A stretch of DNA of 64,000 bases, taken from assembly GCF_018130215.1 (NCBI RefSeq), contig NZ_JAFCKQ010000012.1:101537-165536 (forward strand). Reading direction: 5' to 3'. Source of the DNA: Bradyrhizobium jicamae (GTDB lineage Bacteria > Pseudomonadota > Alphaproteobacteria > Rhizobiales > Xanthobacteraceae). Shown here piece after piece: positions 1-8,550 of this stretch. The notes under the pieces are model-generated. The model was given only the letters and a program-made list of their open reading frames with translations. It had not been told where the DNA came from and ran no database searches. The translations under genes and the position numbers were made by a program. The first letter of the stretch is position 1; every line of letters starts with the position of its first letter.

Positions 1-311
1 TGGAACTCCTGCGCCAGGCTCACGATTCTGTCGTGCTGCTCGAGAATGTAGGTTTCTTGACCGTCCGGTTGAATGCGGCTCCAGTCGAACTCCACCCTCA
101 GCCATTTTACACCGATCGACTTCATGTCCGCGAAGCGAGTACGGAGTTGCTGCGGTGTCATGAACAGGAGGTCACCCGCGTTCATGCCTTTCTGAAGCGG
201 ATATGACCTTGCGGACGATCCAAGCAGCAAGATTGCCAGCATGCCGAAGACGCCCGCCAACCGGATAGGTAAGGCTCGAAGCAGTCGCCCGATTGGTCTT
301 CGCCGATACAA
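1..311 (-). CDS. Secreted cellulase-like glycosyl hydrolase, N-terminus (cut by window edge)
   Basis: Only about the first 100 residues are visible; the gene continues beyond base 1. After an arginine-rich stretch and a hydrophobic segment (LAGVFGMLAILLLG), which together form a signal peptide or anchor, the chain reads GMNAGDLLFM and then MKSIGVKWLRVEFDWSRIQP. This is the first strand and helix of a TIM-barrel glycosidase of the GH5/GH39/PslG kind ('the man at site X moves to a strand with WxRvdfdWs'). I chose a TTG start at 311 because AAGGG lies about 7 bases upstream and the basic n-region is then complete. An ATG at 242 would lose most of the signal peptide. Its position beside an EPS locus suggests a periplasmic or secreted polysaccharide-degrading enzyme. 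The subfamily cannot be decided from this fragment. Confidence 0.7.
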   Translation of the reverse strand, partial: MYRRRPIGRLLRALPIRLAGVFGMLAILLLGSSARSYPLQKGMNAGDLLFMTPQQLRTRFADMKSIGVKWLRVEFDWSRIQPDGQETYILEQHDRIVSLAQEF

Positions 312-943
312 ACCGTATTCCCTTAATAGGTGTGTCGCAATACTATGCACGCGAACGGCGAGATGTACCTGCTGGCGATTTTTCGCTGGATGGACAATGC
401 GATGGTCTCGATGCTGAACGTAGCAAGATTCGCGTTCTCAATCCGAGAAACATTTGCGTGCGGCACGTCGAGCCAAATCGTCGAACACGCACCTGGGGCA
501 CGCTGGAGTGTTTGTGGACGGTGCGCCTACGATGCCGCTATGGCCTCGGAAGTCATCTCGAGCCTACGCAATTGTTAACCATGTGCCCCGAAATCTGACG
601 TCCGTTACGCTCCGGCGGCTGCAGTGACCTGATGGCGTGATGTCAAGCCGATCGTACTTATGCAGTTCTTTTGCCCGAGAGCTTGGCGCCTGCCGGTGCC
701 CATTAACTTTTCACGAATTGATTGTTGATGCAGCACATCGTGATCGGCAACTTCGTCACATTCTTGCAATCCGAGTCACAAATTGAATTTGCAATGCGAG
801 CTGGAAATCGCCTTTCTTGGTGCGGTGCCACAATATCGCTCGGTTTGCGAAACAACCTAAGCAGGTATCGCCTTCCTTAAGACCATTTCTCGCCATTCGA
901 ACCGTCCGTCCTCCGGTCGTTGTATTTGTCAGTTTTCATTGAC
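312..943. other. Long intergenic region, no convincing gene
   Basis: About 630 bases separate the truncated hydrolase from the first initiating transferase. Short open frames at 293-598 and 330-578 on the plus strand lack a ribosome-binding site and recognisable protein character, so I do not call them. The second half (about 690-930) is more AT-rich and is the likely place for divergent promoters, but I cannot point to a convincing -35/-10 pair. Confidence 0.5.
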
Positions 944-983
944 GCGGCCCTTTGCCGTTAAAGTGCGGCCCTTTGCCGTTAAA
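944..983 (+). repeat. Two 19-bp direct repeats just upstream of the initiating transferase start
   Basis: The 19-mer GCGGCCCTTTGCCGTTAAA occurs at 944-962 and again at 965-983, a period of 21 bases or two helical turns. The second copy ends 5 bases before the GTG start at 989, so it covers the position of the ribosome-binding site. The helical phasing is what one expects of a tandem operator or of a recent small duplication. No known regulator site was recognised. Confidence 0.8.
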
Positions 984-988
984 ATGAT

Positions 989-2440
989 GTGATGACGAGG
1001 TTCGAGATGTCTGCAACGGCTTATGGCTCCGATGGTCTTCGCGTCCTGACATCGCATCGCGGGGCTTCGCTGCAGAGGCCGTTTCAGCTTTTCATCATCG
1101 CCGGCGACTTTCTTCTCGTCCTCTTCAGCTATGTCCTGGCGAACGAAATTTATCGCGACGCCATGAAGACCGATCCCGACAATTCGGTGGGCGCCGGGCT
1201 GATCGTCGGCGTGGTGTTCGTAATGGCCGCCTACTTCCAGCGCACCTATGACAATCATAGGTTGCTCGATACGCTCTGGCAGCTGCGCAAGGTTGTTCTC
1301 GCATGGCTTTTTGCGCTGACGACGCTGGCTGTTGCCGCTTTCCTCCTCAAGTCGACCGCGAACCTGTCGCGCGGCACGATCATCCTGTTCGCGGTGATCG
1401 GGGCGATCGCCATCATCATGCATCGGGTGTTGTGGCGCTACTGCTTGTCGTCGACCTTCGCCAGGGAGCGGCTGATCGACCGCAAGGTCATCCTGCTCAG
1501 CCTCCGCTCGCTGGATTTTACCTCGAATCGCTTCAAGGATCTCCGCAAGCACGGATTCGACGTCGTGCGACATTTCGTGCTCGAAGTGACGGCGGATCAA
1601 AACGACGATGACTGGAGCGAGCAGGTCACCGAAGTGATTCGGCAGTCGCGCGCGGCCGACGTCGACGAGTATCTCGTGGCGATCGACTGGAACGAACTGC
1701 CGATGCTGCAGAAGCTGAGCCAGCATCTGCGCATCGTTCCGCAGCCGATTCGCCTGTTGCCGGATTTCCCGATCGCGGATTTGGTTTCGCGGCCGTTCCT
1801 GCCGGTCAGCGGAACTGTGGCGATCGAGATCCAGCGGCCGCCGCTGACGGTGTTCGAGCGGGTTCAGAAACGGTTCCTCGACATCGGACTGGCATCGCTC
1901 GCACTGCTGTTGCTGGCGCCGCTGATCCTGACGGCGGCCCTGCTGGTCAAGCTCGATACACCCGGGCCGATCATCTTCCGGCAGTCCCGGCGCGGCTTCA
2001 ACGGCAAGCCGTTCGAGATCTGGAAATTCCGCAGCATGACCGTGACCGAGAACGGCACCACGGTCATGCAGGCCAAAAAGCAGGACAAGCGGGTGACGCG
2101 GGTCGGGCGCTTCCTGCGCAAGTCCAGCATCGACGAGTTGCCGCAACTCTGGAACGTGCTGCGCGGCGAGATGTCTCTGGTCGGGCCGCGTCCGCATGCG
2201 CTGGCGCATGACAGTTACTACGATCAACTGATCAGCAAATATGTCTATCGCCACCACATGAAGCCCGGCCTCACCGGCTGGGCCCAGGTCAACGGCTTCC
2301 GCGGCGAGACGCCGACCATCGACCTGATGGAGAAGCGCGTCGAATATGACGTTTGGTATGTGAGCAACTGGAGTATCTGGCTGGATATCCGGATCATATT
2401 CCGGACCACGGTCGCGCTGATGCATCAGGAAGCCTATTAG
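989..2440 (+). CDS. Undecaprenyl-phosphate sugar phosphotransferase 1 (WcaJ/ExoY-type)
   Basis: This inner-membrane enzyme starts polysaccharide assembly by moving a hexose-1-phosphate from UDP-sugar to undecaprenyl phosphate. At 483 residues it has the long WcaJ-like layout. Four N-terminal membrane segments (about 33-53, 68-84, 103-121, 129-145) are followed by a soluble nucleotide-binding-like middle part. A re-entrant hydrophobic helix at about 298-320 precedes the cytoplasmic catalytic domain. Family motifs are intact: KFRSM at 346, SIDELPQL around 380 and VGPRP at 398. The start is GTG 989 or the adjacent ATG 992. A second enzyme of the same family lies at 11877. Glucose-1-phosphate is the usual substrate for this type, but the sequence does not prove which sugar is used here. 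Confidence 0.9.
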   Translation: MMTRFEMSATAYGSDGLRVLTSHRGASLQRPFQLFIIAGDFLLVLFSYVLANEIYRDAMKTDPDNSVGAGLIVGVVFVMAAYFQRTYDNHRLLDTLWQLRKVVLAWLFALTTLAVAAFLLKSTANLSRGTIILFAVIGAIAIIMHRVLWRYCLSSTFARERLIDRKVILLSLRSLDFTSNRFKDLRKHGFDVVRHFVLEVTADQNDDDWSEQVTEVIRQSRAADVDEYLVAIDWNELPMLQKLSQHLRIVPQPIRLLPDFPIADLVSRPFLPVSGTVAIEIQRPPLTVFERVQKRFLDIGLASLALLLLAPLILTAALLVKLDTPGPIIFRQSRRGFNGKPFEIWKFRSMTVTENGTTVMQAKKQDKRVTRVGRFLRKSSIDELPQLWNVLRGEMSLVGPRPHALAHDSYYDQLISKYVYRHHMKPGLTGWAQVNGFRGETPTIDLMEKRVEYDVWYVSNWSIWLDIRIIFRTTVALMHQEAY

Positions 2441-2853
2441 GGCCAGCGGCGACGGCCCGTCGATTTTCATTCCATGTCGGCGGTTCGGATTCGGGCTCGG
2501 GGAGATCAGCCGCGATCACTGGGCCAACACAGCCGCGCTCCAAGAGGGGCTATCTCGGCGGTCAGTTTTTGCGACCGAGAGTGCCAAAGGCTCGTCGCCC
2601 AGTTCTCGAGGGTCAATTATTAACGAGAATGTAATAAGCCGGATGCGTGCTCGAGTCTTGGGAGCAACGCTCGAAGGCGTCCGGATAGCGTTGATCCACG
2701 GTTTTCCGGTTGGTTGGACTACGGTAGTGTTTGATCTGTTAATCATATCCACTGGCTGGCGCGGGGCTCTTCGCTAGCCTGCTGGCGGAATTCATCTGTC
2801 ATCGCGCTTGTTTTGGTGGGGTCGCGCTTTGCAAACACTGATGAGGTCGAGAG
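2441..2853. other. Intergenic region, probable promoter area for the epimerase gene
   Basis: About 410 bases without a supportable gene; the short frames at 2353-2634 and 2516-2752 look spurious. It contains an AT-richer patch near 2610-2640 and another near 2735-2750, which could hold promoters for the downstream epimerase. I see no strong terminator hairpin with a T-run. Confidence 0.45.
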
Positions 2854-3870
2854 GTGATCGAAGGTAATTTGCTCGTCACGGGCTGCGCCGGCTTCATTGG
2901 CTTTCACCTGACAGAGCGTCTGCTCAAGATCGGCCAGCCGGTTGTCGGCATCGACAACCTCAACGACTACTATGATCCCGCGCTCAAGCGCGCGCGCCTT
3001 GATCGCCTCGAGCAGAATGCCGGCTTCACTTTTCTGCAGGTCGATCTTGCCGACCGGGCGGAGACGAAGAAGCTCTTCGAGCGCTATCGCTTTGAAGTTG
3101 TGCTTCATCTCGCGGCGCAAGCAGGCGTTCGGTACTCGCTGGCGAATCCTCACGCCTACGCGGATTCCAACCTCGGGGGCTTTCTCAACGTGCTCGAAGG
3201 CTGCCGGCACACCTCATGCCGACACCTGCTGTTCGCCTCGTCTTCGTCCGTCTACGGCGCCAACACAAAGCTGCCCTTCTCGGTCCACGACAATGTCGAT
3301 CACCCGGTCAGCCTCTATGCGGCGACCAAGAAGGCCAACGAACTTCTGGCTCACTCCTACAGCCATCTCTACGGGCTGCCGACCACGGGGTTGCGATTTT
3401 TCACCGTATACGGGCCGTGGTATCGGCCCGATATGGCGCTCTATCTGTTCGCGGACGCCATCACCAAGGGGCGGCCGATCGACCTGTTCAACAACGGAAA
3501 TATGCGGCGCGACTTCACCTATGTCGATGACGTCACGGAAGCGATGGTCCGACTGATTGGTCTTGCGCCGGAGGGCGACCCGGGCTGGTCAGGAGACCAT
3601 CCCGATCCAGGTTCGAGCAAGGCGCCGTGGCGCATCTACAATATCGGCAACAACAAGCCGGAAGACTTGATGCACGTGGTGGGATTACTCGAGAAAGAAT
3701 TTGGCCGTCAGGCCGTGAAGAGGATGCTGCCGATGCAGCCGGGCGACGTACCGGCGACCTATGCGGATGTGACCGATCTTGCCCATGACATTGGCTTCAG
3801 GCCGCAGACCAGGATCGAAGACGGTGTAGCGAAATTTGTCGCCTGGTATCGCGAGTACTATCGGATCTAG
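2854..3870 (+). CDS. UDP-glucuronate 4-epimerase (NAD-dependent SDR)
   Basis: Likely interconverts UDP-glucuronate and UDP-galacturonate in the cytoplasm, using the product of the UDP-glucose dehydrogenase encoded at 5044-6363. The 338-residue length is typical. The NAD-binding glycine motif GCAGFIG is at residues 10-16, the catalytic serines and SVYGAN segment at about 129-137, and the SDR pair YxxxK at Y155/K159. DNLNDYYDP near residue 35 and the late RRDFTYVDD segment are characteristic of the glucuronate epimerase branch. The start is GTG 2854. It would provide galacturonic acid, a known component of Bradyrhizobium exopolysaccharides. A related extended SDR with another 4-epimerase specificity is the main alternative. 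Confidence 0.87.
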   Translation: MIEGNLLVTGCAGFIGFHLTERLLKIGQPVVGIDNLNDYYDPALKRARLDRLEQNAGFTFLQVDLADRAETKKLFERYRFEVVLHLAAQAGVRYSLANPHAYADSNLGGFLNVLEGCRHTSCRHLLFASSSSVYGANTKLPFSVHDNVDHPVSLYAATKKANELLAHSYSHLYGLPTTGLRFFTVYGPWYRPDMALYLFADAITKGRPIDLFNNGNMRRDFTYVDDVTEAMVRLIGLAPEGDPGWSGDHPDPGSSKAPWRIYNIGNNKPEDLMHVVGLLEKEFGRQAVKRMLPMQPGDVPATYADVTDLAHDIGFRPQTRIEDGVAKFVAWYREYYRI

Positions 3871-3907
3871 AGTCGAAGAAATGAGCCCGCTCGGCCGGCG
3901 CACGACT

Positions 3908-4267
3908 TCATACGTGCCGGGGCGCGAACGCCAAGATTCCGCGAGCGATCAAAATTCCGGTAATGCCGCCCGCGGCCTTTTCCACGACATCGAACAGACC
4001 CGGATCGCGGTCGACCCGAAAAACCTGAAGCATCTCGAGGAGTATCGCGACACCCAGCACGATTGCGCAAGGTCGCGTGATCCGGCCACCTTCCGACAGG
4101 CAGACGAGGCAACCGAGGAGCGCAAACGCGCCAAAGCGCTCGACAAAAACGACGGCCGCAGTCTCGTGCAGCGACAGAACCGGCCTCTCTGCCAGCGATG
4201 AGAGGGTGGCGTAGGCGATAAAGGCGAGGCAGCCCAGCGCCGCAATTGTAAAAAGCCTGCGTGACAT
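3908..4267 (-). CDS. VanZ-like family membrane protein
   Basis: A 119-residue protein with about four hydrophobic segments and the VanZ-like pattern ERFGAFALLG followed by a membrane helix and ILLEMLQ. The VanZ-like family is widespread and its biochemical role is unknown; the founding member gives low-level teicoplanin resistance. I start at ATG 4267 (MSRRLFTIA), where the first membrane helix begins. A longer in-frame extension to 4369 reads as non-protein-like sequence. It is convergent with the UDP-glucuronate epimerase. VanZ-like genes are often found in polysaccharide loci, but no function can be assigned from the sequence. Confidence 0.75.
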   Translation of the reverse strand: MSRRLFTIAALGCLAFIAYATLSSLAERPVLSLHETAAVVFVERFGAFALLGCLVCLSEGGRITRPCAIVLGVAILLEMLQVFRVDRDPGLFDVVEKAAGGITGILIARGILAFAPRHV

Positions 4268-4406
4268 GATCGTCGATATAGCCGGACCTGTCGGCGATTG
4301 CACGGTGAAAGAGGCTGCGTGGTCAATCACGCAGACGTTAACCACGACAGCGGTCAGGCCTGCGCTCATGTTTGCCGGGCTGAACCGCGGTCGGCTTCAC
4401 GAACCG

Positions 4407-4571
4407 TTAGCGCAGGTTTGAAGGGATCTCCGGAGGCGTCGAAAGGATAGGCAGCCCGAAGCCTTCTGCTCGAGCCTTCCGACGCCGCTGCCGTGAAATC
4501 GCGGCCCTGATACCGTATCCGGAGGCAAAGCCTGCGCTGAAAATCCCGGCTATGAAAAGGATGGCAAACAT
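4407..4571 (-). CDS. Small single-span membrane protein, RAAISR family (copy 1)
   Basis: A 54-residue protein: an N-terminal hydrophobic helix (FAILFIAGIFSAGFASG), then YGIRAAISRQRRRKAR, a very basic cytoplasmic segment, and a short polar tail. I chose ATG 4571 because GGAGGT stands 7 bases upstream. The open frame extends much further upstream (to 4874) but that part overlaps a better gene. A clear paralogue sits at 62590-62805, near the other end of the locus, with the same helix and a matching YATRAAISRRRR junction. The conserved junction argues that both are real. Function unknown. Confidence 0.65.
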   Translation of the reverse strand: MFAILFIAGIFSAGFASGYGIRAAISRQRRRKARAEGFGLPILSTPPEIPSNLR

Positions 4572-4578
4572 GGAGCTG

Positions 4579-4584
4579 ACCTCC
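4579..4584 (-). promoter_or_regulatory. Ribosome-binding site deciding the 4571 start
   Basis: GGAGGT on the minus strand, 7 bases before ATG 4571. It is the only strong Shine-Dalgarno site in this frame and supports the short 54-residue product over longer readings. Confidence 0.7.
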
Positions 4585-4632
4585 ATGCACGGAGCATGCC
4601 AGCAAGGCCCGTTTGCCTGGTATCCGCATGTC

Positions 4633-4902
4633 CTACTGTTGTCGGCTGATGCCAAGTTCTCTTTGAAGTTGAGGACTGAGACCAAGGGCCCCTTCAGACC
4701 GGCCCTGGTTGGTTCCGACGGCGCTCCGGGTAGCGGAGGAGGGACGCGATGGTTCTGTCGAGGTATTGGTCGAAGTTGTCGGCGTGCTGCCACCATAACC
4801 GCTTCGGACTCCATTCTGCGTCGTTGTGCTCTGGGCCAGCGCACAGATCGGCGCGCAGGCAACGAGAGCTGCAAAGAAGATACCGAGCGGCAGCTTGATC
4901 AT
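4633..4902 (-). CDS. Small secreted protein, Ser/Thr-rich, unknown function
   Basis: An 89-residue protein with a textbook signal peptide (MIKLPLGIFFAALVACAP, cleavage expected after ALAQ) and a mature part dominated by Ser, Thr, Gly and Asn with low complexity. It ends in LGLSPQLQRELGISRQQ. The start is ATG 4902; an in-frame TTG at 4908 is also possible. It lies 61 bases upstream of the RAAISR membrane protein on the same strand and may be co-transcribed with it. No domain recognised. Small secreted proteins of this composition are common in Bradyrhizobium-type genomes. Confidence 0.6.
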   Translation of the reverse strand: MIKLPLGIFFAALVACAPICALAQSTTTQNGVRSGYGGSTPTTSTNTSTEPSRPSSATRSAVGTNQGRSEGALGLSPQLQRELGISRQQ

Positions 4903-5043
4903 TGGCAATGTCCATTGGTTGCGGTCGAGCCTGGCGACGCGATTGTGAATGGTCGCGAGAAGATGGCCAACCTTTGGAGCATCTTCGTGGCGGCCATTCG
5001 TCTAGGGAATGGATAACGGCACGCTTTCAGTCGCGAGCCACAC

Positions 5044-6363
5044 CTAACCAGGAGATGGAGACGGTCTCCCCACGCTTTCATATTTGAAGCCGTGCGCGGC
5101 CACTTCGCTCGGGCGGTAGACGTTACGCAAGTCGACCATGACCGGGCAGGCCATCTGCTGCTTCAACCGCCCGAGATCGAGCGCGCGGAATTGTTCCCAT
5201 TCCGTCACGATCACCAGTGCGTCGGCGCCTTCTGCGCACTCGTAGGGGCCAGAACAATAGGTAACGTCAGTGAGTTCGTTGCGAGCCTGCTCCATGCCAA
5301 CAGGATCGTACGCCTTGATCGTGGCGCCGAGATCTTGCAGCGCGGTGACCAGCGGGATCGACGGTGACTCTCGCATGTCATCGGTGTTGGGTTTGAAGGT
5401 CAGGCCGAGCAGTGCGACGGTCTTCCCGCGCAACGAGCCACCGAACACCGCGGCGACTTTGCGCGCCATTGCCCGCTTTCGGATCTCGTTGACGGACAGC
5501 ACCGCCTCGACGATTCGAATCGGCGTTTCATGATCCTGCGCGGTCTTGACCAATGCGCGGGTGTCCTTCGGAAAGCATGATCCGCCGAATCCAGGGCCAG
5601 CATGCAGGAACTTCGCGCCGATACGGTTGTCGAGGCCGATCCCGCGCGCGATCTCCTGGACGTCCGCACCCACTTTTTCGGCAAGATCCGCGATCTCGTT
5701 GATGAAGGTGATCTTGGTCGCGAGGAATGCGTTGGCGGCGTATTTGATCAACTCCGCGGTCCGACGGCCGGTGAACATGACCGGTGCCTGGTTGAGATAC
5801 AGCGGACGATAGATCTCCGCGATGATCTTTCGCGCCCGCTCGTCGTCCGTTCCGACCACGATGCGATCGGGATGCTTGAAGTCGCGAATCGCGGCGCCTT
5901 CCCGCAGGAACTCCGGATTGGAGGCGACCGCCACGTCAGCCTGGGGATTGGTGTCGCGAATAAGCCTCTCGACCTCGTCGCCAGTTCCGACCGGCACGGT
6001 CGACTTCGTGATGACAACCGTGAAATCCTTCAGGTTCACCGCGATCTCGCGCGCTGCCGCATAGACGTAGCTGAGGTCGGCGTGGCCATCGCCGCGACGC
6101 GACGGCGTGCCGACCGCGATGAATACGGCGTCGGAGTTCGCGACCGCCTCGGGCAGTTCGGTCGAAAAGGCGAGTCGCCCGGCGCGAACATTGGCCTCGA
6201 CCAGGCGGTCGAGATCCGGCTCGTAGATCGGGATCACCCCGCGATCAAGTGCCGCGATCTTGTCGACGTTCTTGTCGACACATGTGACCTGATGGCCGAA
6301 ATCTGCGAAGCAGGTTCCCGAGACGAGGCCAACATAACCTGTCCCGACCATCGTAATGCGCAT
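5044..6363 (-). CDS. ugd: UDP-glucose 6-dehydrogenase
   Basis: Oxidises UDP-glucose to UDP-glucuronate with two NAD+, feeding the UDP-GlcA 4-epimerase (2854) and UDP-xylose synthase (44842). At 439 residues the length is standard. The N-terminal Rossmann motif is GTGYVG at residues 7-12. ITKSTVPVGTG follows near 118 and SNPEFLREG near 148. The active-site segment GGSCFPKDT begins near residue 260, with catalytic Cys263. The C-terminal domain carries GLTFKPNTDDMRESPS. It is transcribed alone on the minus strand. Assignment is very secure; whether it is the genome's only copy is unknown. Confidence 0.96.
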   Translation of the reverse strand: MRITMVGTGYVGLVSGTCFADFGHQVTCVDKNVDKIAALDRGVIPIYEPDLDRLVEANVRAGRLAFSTELPEAVANSDAVFIAVGTPSRRGDGHADLSYVYAAAREIAVNLKDFTVVITKSTVPVGTGDEVERLIRDTNPQADVAVASNPEFLREGAAIRDFKHPDRIVVGTDDERARKIIAEIYRPLYLNQAPVMFTGRRTAELIKYAANAFLATKITFINEIADLAEKVGADVQEIARGIGLDNRIGAKFLHAGPGFGGSCFPKDTRALVKTAQDHETPIRIVEAVLSVNEIRKRAMARKVAAVFGGSLRGKTVALLGLTFKPNTDDMRESPSIPLVTALQDLGATIKAYDPVGMEQARNELTDVTYCSGPYECAEGADALVIVTEWEQFRALDLGRLKQQMACPVMVDLRNVYRPSEVAAHGFKYESVGRPSPSPG

Positions 6364-6465
6364 GCGTTTTCCTACCGCAAATAGACTTCGAAGGCTAAAG
6401 CCCTCATCGCGGCGATGTTAAGACAGATCGCCGGCGTGCATCAGCCCGTTCTTTGAGCACGGGTG

Positions 6466-6795
6466 CTAGTATTGAACCACGAGATCCGGATTGCGCGGGT
6501 CGACATACCGGACGTAGTTGCGATTGCCGCCGTAGAAATAGTGCGGCTCGTCTCTGGTTCGTGGATCGAAGGTGTAGCTGTAGGCCTGCTCAAGGGAGCG
6601 GTGCCGAACGCGAACGATTTCCGGACAACCGCAGCGCGGCCCGCAATAGGGGTTTGGCCCACGATCGATGTAATGGACCGGGCTTGCATAGTGATGGACA
6701 CGGGGAGCGACCGCGTAGTCGGCGGCCTTGGCCGTCGTCAACAATCCAACCGAAGTTGAGGCGAGCAATACAAGGCCAAATAAGGATCGCGACAT
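6466..6795 (-). CDS. Secreted Tyr/Arg/His-rich protein, unknown function
   Basis: A 109-residue protein with a signal peptide (MSRSLFGLVLLASTSVGLL, cleavage expected after AKA) and a mature region rich in Tyr, Pro, Arg and His, including CGPRCGCPEIVR with three closely spaced cysteines. I start at ATG 6795, which has GGGGAA about 9 bases upstream; the frame upstream to 6849 does not look like protein. It lies about 100 bases downstream of the start region of ugd on the same strand. Similar small exported proteins occur widely in Bradyrhizobium-type genomes with no assigned function. Confidence 0.6.
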   Translation of the reverse strand: MSRSLFGLVLLASTSVGLLTTAKAADYAVAPRVHHYASPVHYIDRGPNPYCGPRCGCPEIVRVRHRSLEQAYSYTFDPRTRDEPHYFYGGNRNYVRYVDPRNPDLVVQY

Positions 6796-6933
6796 CGTGA
6801 ATGTTCCCCTGATTGGACCAATCTTAGACGTTCGAGGTGGAACGGGCAACCGGCCTTGTCGCCGGGGGCGCCCTTCCTGATTCCGGGGCGTTCAGATTGA
6901 AGGCAGCGAAACGGCAGCTGTCCATGACCGGCG

Positions 6934-7605
6934 CTAGCCCCGAACCAGCGGCAGCAGGGACGGATCAATCGCTTGGACGGTGGCTTCGATGAAAGCCTTG
7001 CCGATATCCGAGGAGCGGCGATACGCGGACCTGACGGCCTCCCGAAGCGGCTTGTCGCCGCGTGTCATCATCAGCCTGACGTCGCCCTGGACCGCTTCCC
7101 TGAGATCAGGGATCGAGACGGCGTCGAACCTTGTCGCGGTATCAAGCCGCAGAGGCATCAGCCGTGCATCGTTCGGCGCCACGAAATAGGCCATTTTCAG
7201 CGCTTCGGCCACGGTCGGGTCGTGCGGATCACGTGACGCCTGGAGCAGGGCCAGCGCGACCCAGAGGGCACCGTCGTACGGCCTGATTGCCAGCGTTCGC
7301 TTGGCCTCCGCGAATGCACGATCGCCGCGGTTTGGTTGTCGGGATTGCAGCGTCACGAGAGCCGAAGCCAAGGCCTGATTGGCCTCGAGGTCGGACAGCA
7401 GCGGCGAGAGCCAATGCAGCCACTCGGGTCCGGTTTCGCTCGCTGGCGGCTGTTTCGCTGCCAGGTCGGAGGGAAACATCGGTCGAGCAGGCGAATCGAT
7501 TGCGGCCGTCGTCGATGCGACGCCGTATGCGCCGACCGTCACGGCCAATGCAAACAGTGTGATCCGGAACCTGCGCGGGGAGGGGCCTGCCGGATGTGTA
7601 TCCAA
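6934..7605 (-). CDS. Membrane-anchored helical (TPR-like) protein, paralogue of the 15281 gene
   Basis: About 223 residues: a basic N-terminus, one hydrophobic helix (ITLFALAVTVGAYGVAS) and a mainly helical periplasmic region with a TPR-like feel (RTLAIRPYDGALWVALALL). It aligns by eye with the protein at 15281-16033 over the P.DG.LW ... L.M.Y..AP ... DL.E pattern. The called start is TTG 7605, but an AGGAGG lies just before a CTG 12 bases further upstream, so the true N-terminus may be slightly longer. It follows the phosphatase gene by 22 bases and is probably in its operon. Neighbouring genes suggest a role in polysaccharide assembly; the function is unknown. Confidence 0.65.
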   Translation of the reverse strand: MDTHPAGPSPRRFRITLFALAVTVGAYGVASTTAAIDSPARPMFPSDLAAKQPPASETGPEWLHWLSPLLSDLEANQALASALVTLQSRQPNRGDRAFAEAKRTLAIRPYDGALWVALALLQASRDPHDPTVAEALKMAYFVAPNDARLMPLRLDTATRFDAVSIPDLREAVQGDVRLMMTRGDKPLREAVRSAYRRSSDIGKAFIEATVQAIDPSLLPLVRG

Positions 7606-7627
7606 TGCATCTTTCAGGGGCGGCCTC

Positions 7628-8368
7628 CTACAATGCGAGCATGCTATTGCCCTGGATGGTGAGCAGCGTCAGGTTTCCGGTCGCGTAGGCACCCGTATCG
7701 ATATTGGCGCGATTGTCTCGGATCTCCGGTACACGCACCGGCGTATGTCCGTGAACGATATATTTCCCGAAGCGTTTGTTGCTCTCGAGAAACTCTTCGC
7801 GGATCCAAAGCAGATCCTGTTCCTGCTGCCGGGCCAACGCAACGCCCGGTTTCACGCCGGCATGAACGAAGAAGAAATCGCCGCACACGAAACGCAACCT
7901 CAGGCTGTTGAAGAAGCGCTTTTGATGCATTGGGATCGCTAGTCTGAGTTGTCTGACCAATTCCGACTGCTCTGCCGCATCGGGATTAAGTGATGGGCGC
8001 AGTCCGTAGGAGATCAGCGTCTCCATGCCGCCATATTGCTTCCAGTCGCGCAACTGCGCGGGATCCTTCAGGACCTCGAACAGGAACGCCTCGTGGTTGC
8101 CCTTCAGGAACACCGATTCATGCCTGCGGGCGCGCTCGGTCAGCAACTCGATGGTTCTGCAAGAATCCGGCCCGCGGTCGATGTAGTCACCCAGGAAGAC
8201 ATGGATCGGGCGCATCGAGCCTATGGTCGTCAAATCGCGGTCGATGACGGTAAACATCTGCTGAAGCAAATCGGCGCAGCCATGAATGTCGCTAATGGCA
8301 TAGATGCGGACGCCATCCGGCAATCTCGGCTTGCGAACTGCAGTTCTTGGTCGCGTTAGTTTCAACAT
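7628..8368 (-). CDS. PPP-family metallophosphatase (Ser/Thr phosphatase-like)
   Basis: A calcineurin-like phosphoesterase of 246 residues with the three PPP signatures in order: SDIHG at 26-30, GDYIDRG at 60-66 and GNHE at 90-93. A metal-binding histidine follows in FFFVHAG and another in YIVHGHTPV. These residues bind the di-metal centre. Bacterial relatives dephosphorylate Ser/Thr (sometimes Tyr) proteins or diadenosine polyphosphates. I start at ATG 8368; a TTG at 8419 would add 17 residues. It is cytoplasmic with no signal peptide. The locus also encodes a BY-type tyrosine kinase (16046), so a regulatory partnership is conceivable but unproven. Confidence 0.85.
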   Translation of the reverse strand: MLKLTRPRTAVRKPRLPDGVRIYAISDIHGCADLLQQMFTVIDRDLTTIGSMRPIHVFLGDYIDRGPDSCRTIELLTERARRHESVFLKGNHEAFLFEVLKDPAQLRDWKQYGGMETLISYGLRPSLNPDAAEQSELVRQLRLAIPMHQKRFFNSLRLRFVCGDFFFVHAGVKPGVALARQQEQDLLWIREEFLESNKRFGKYIVHGHTPVRVPEIRDNRANIDTGAYATGNLTLLTIQGNSMLAL

Positions 8369-8550
8369 TTGCCAGACGTCAGCCGCCTCGACGCCCAGCT
8401 GAGAACGACGTTCCCCCAACCGGTTCGGTGATCATGGTTAATGAATGTCTAAGGCATCCGGGTGGCATTGAGTCGAATTGGGAGCCGTAAAGCCGCAGAA
8501 TTTCAAGCCGTTTCCCCTAGCTTGCGCCGAAATCATAAGGGGAGCAACAG

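Noticed and set aside
293..598. Short plus-strand frames upstream of the first transferase
   Set aside because: No start signal, overlapping alternatives and non-protein-like composition.
929..2470. A 513-codon minus-strand open frame opposite the initiating transferase
   Set aside because: It is the antisense shadow of a clear family member. Its sequence is rich in Arg, Gln, His and Asp with no domain character, as expected from GC-rich complementary frames.
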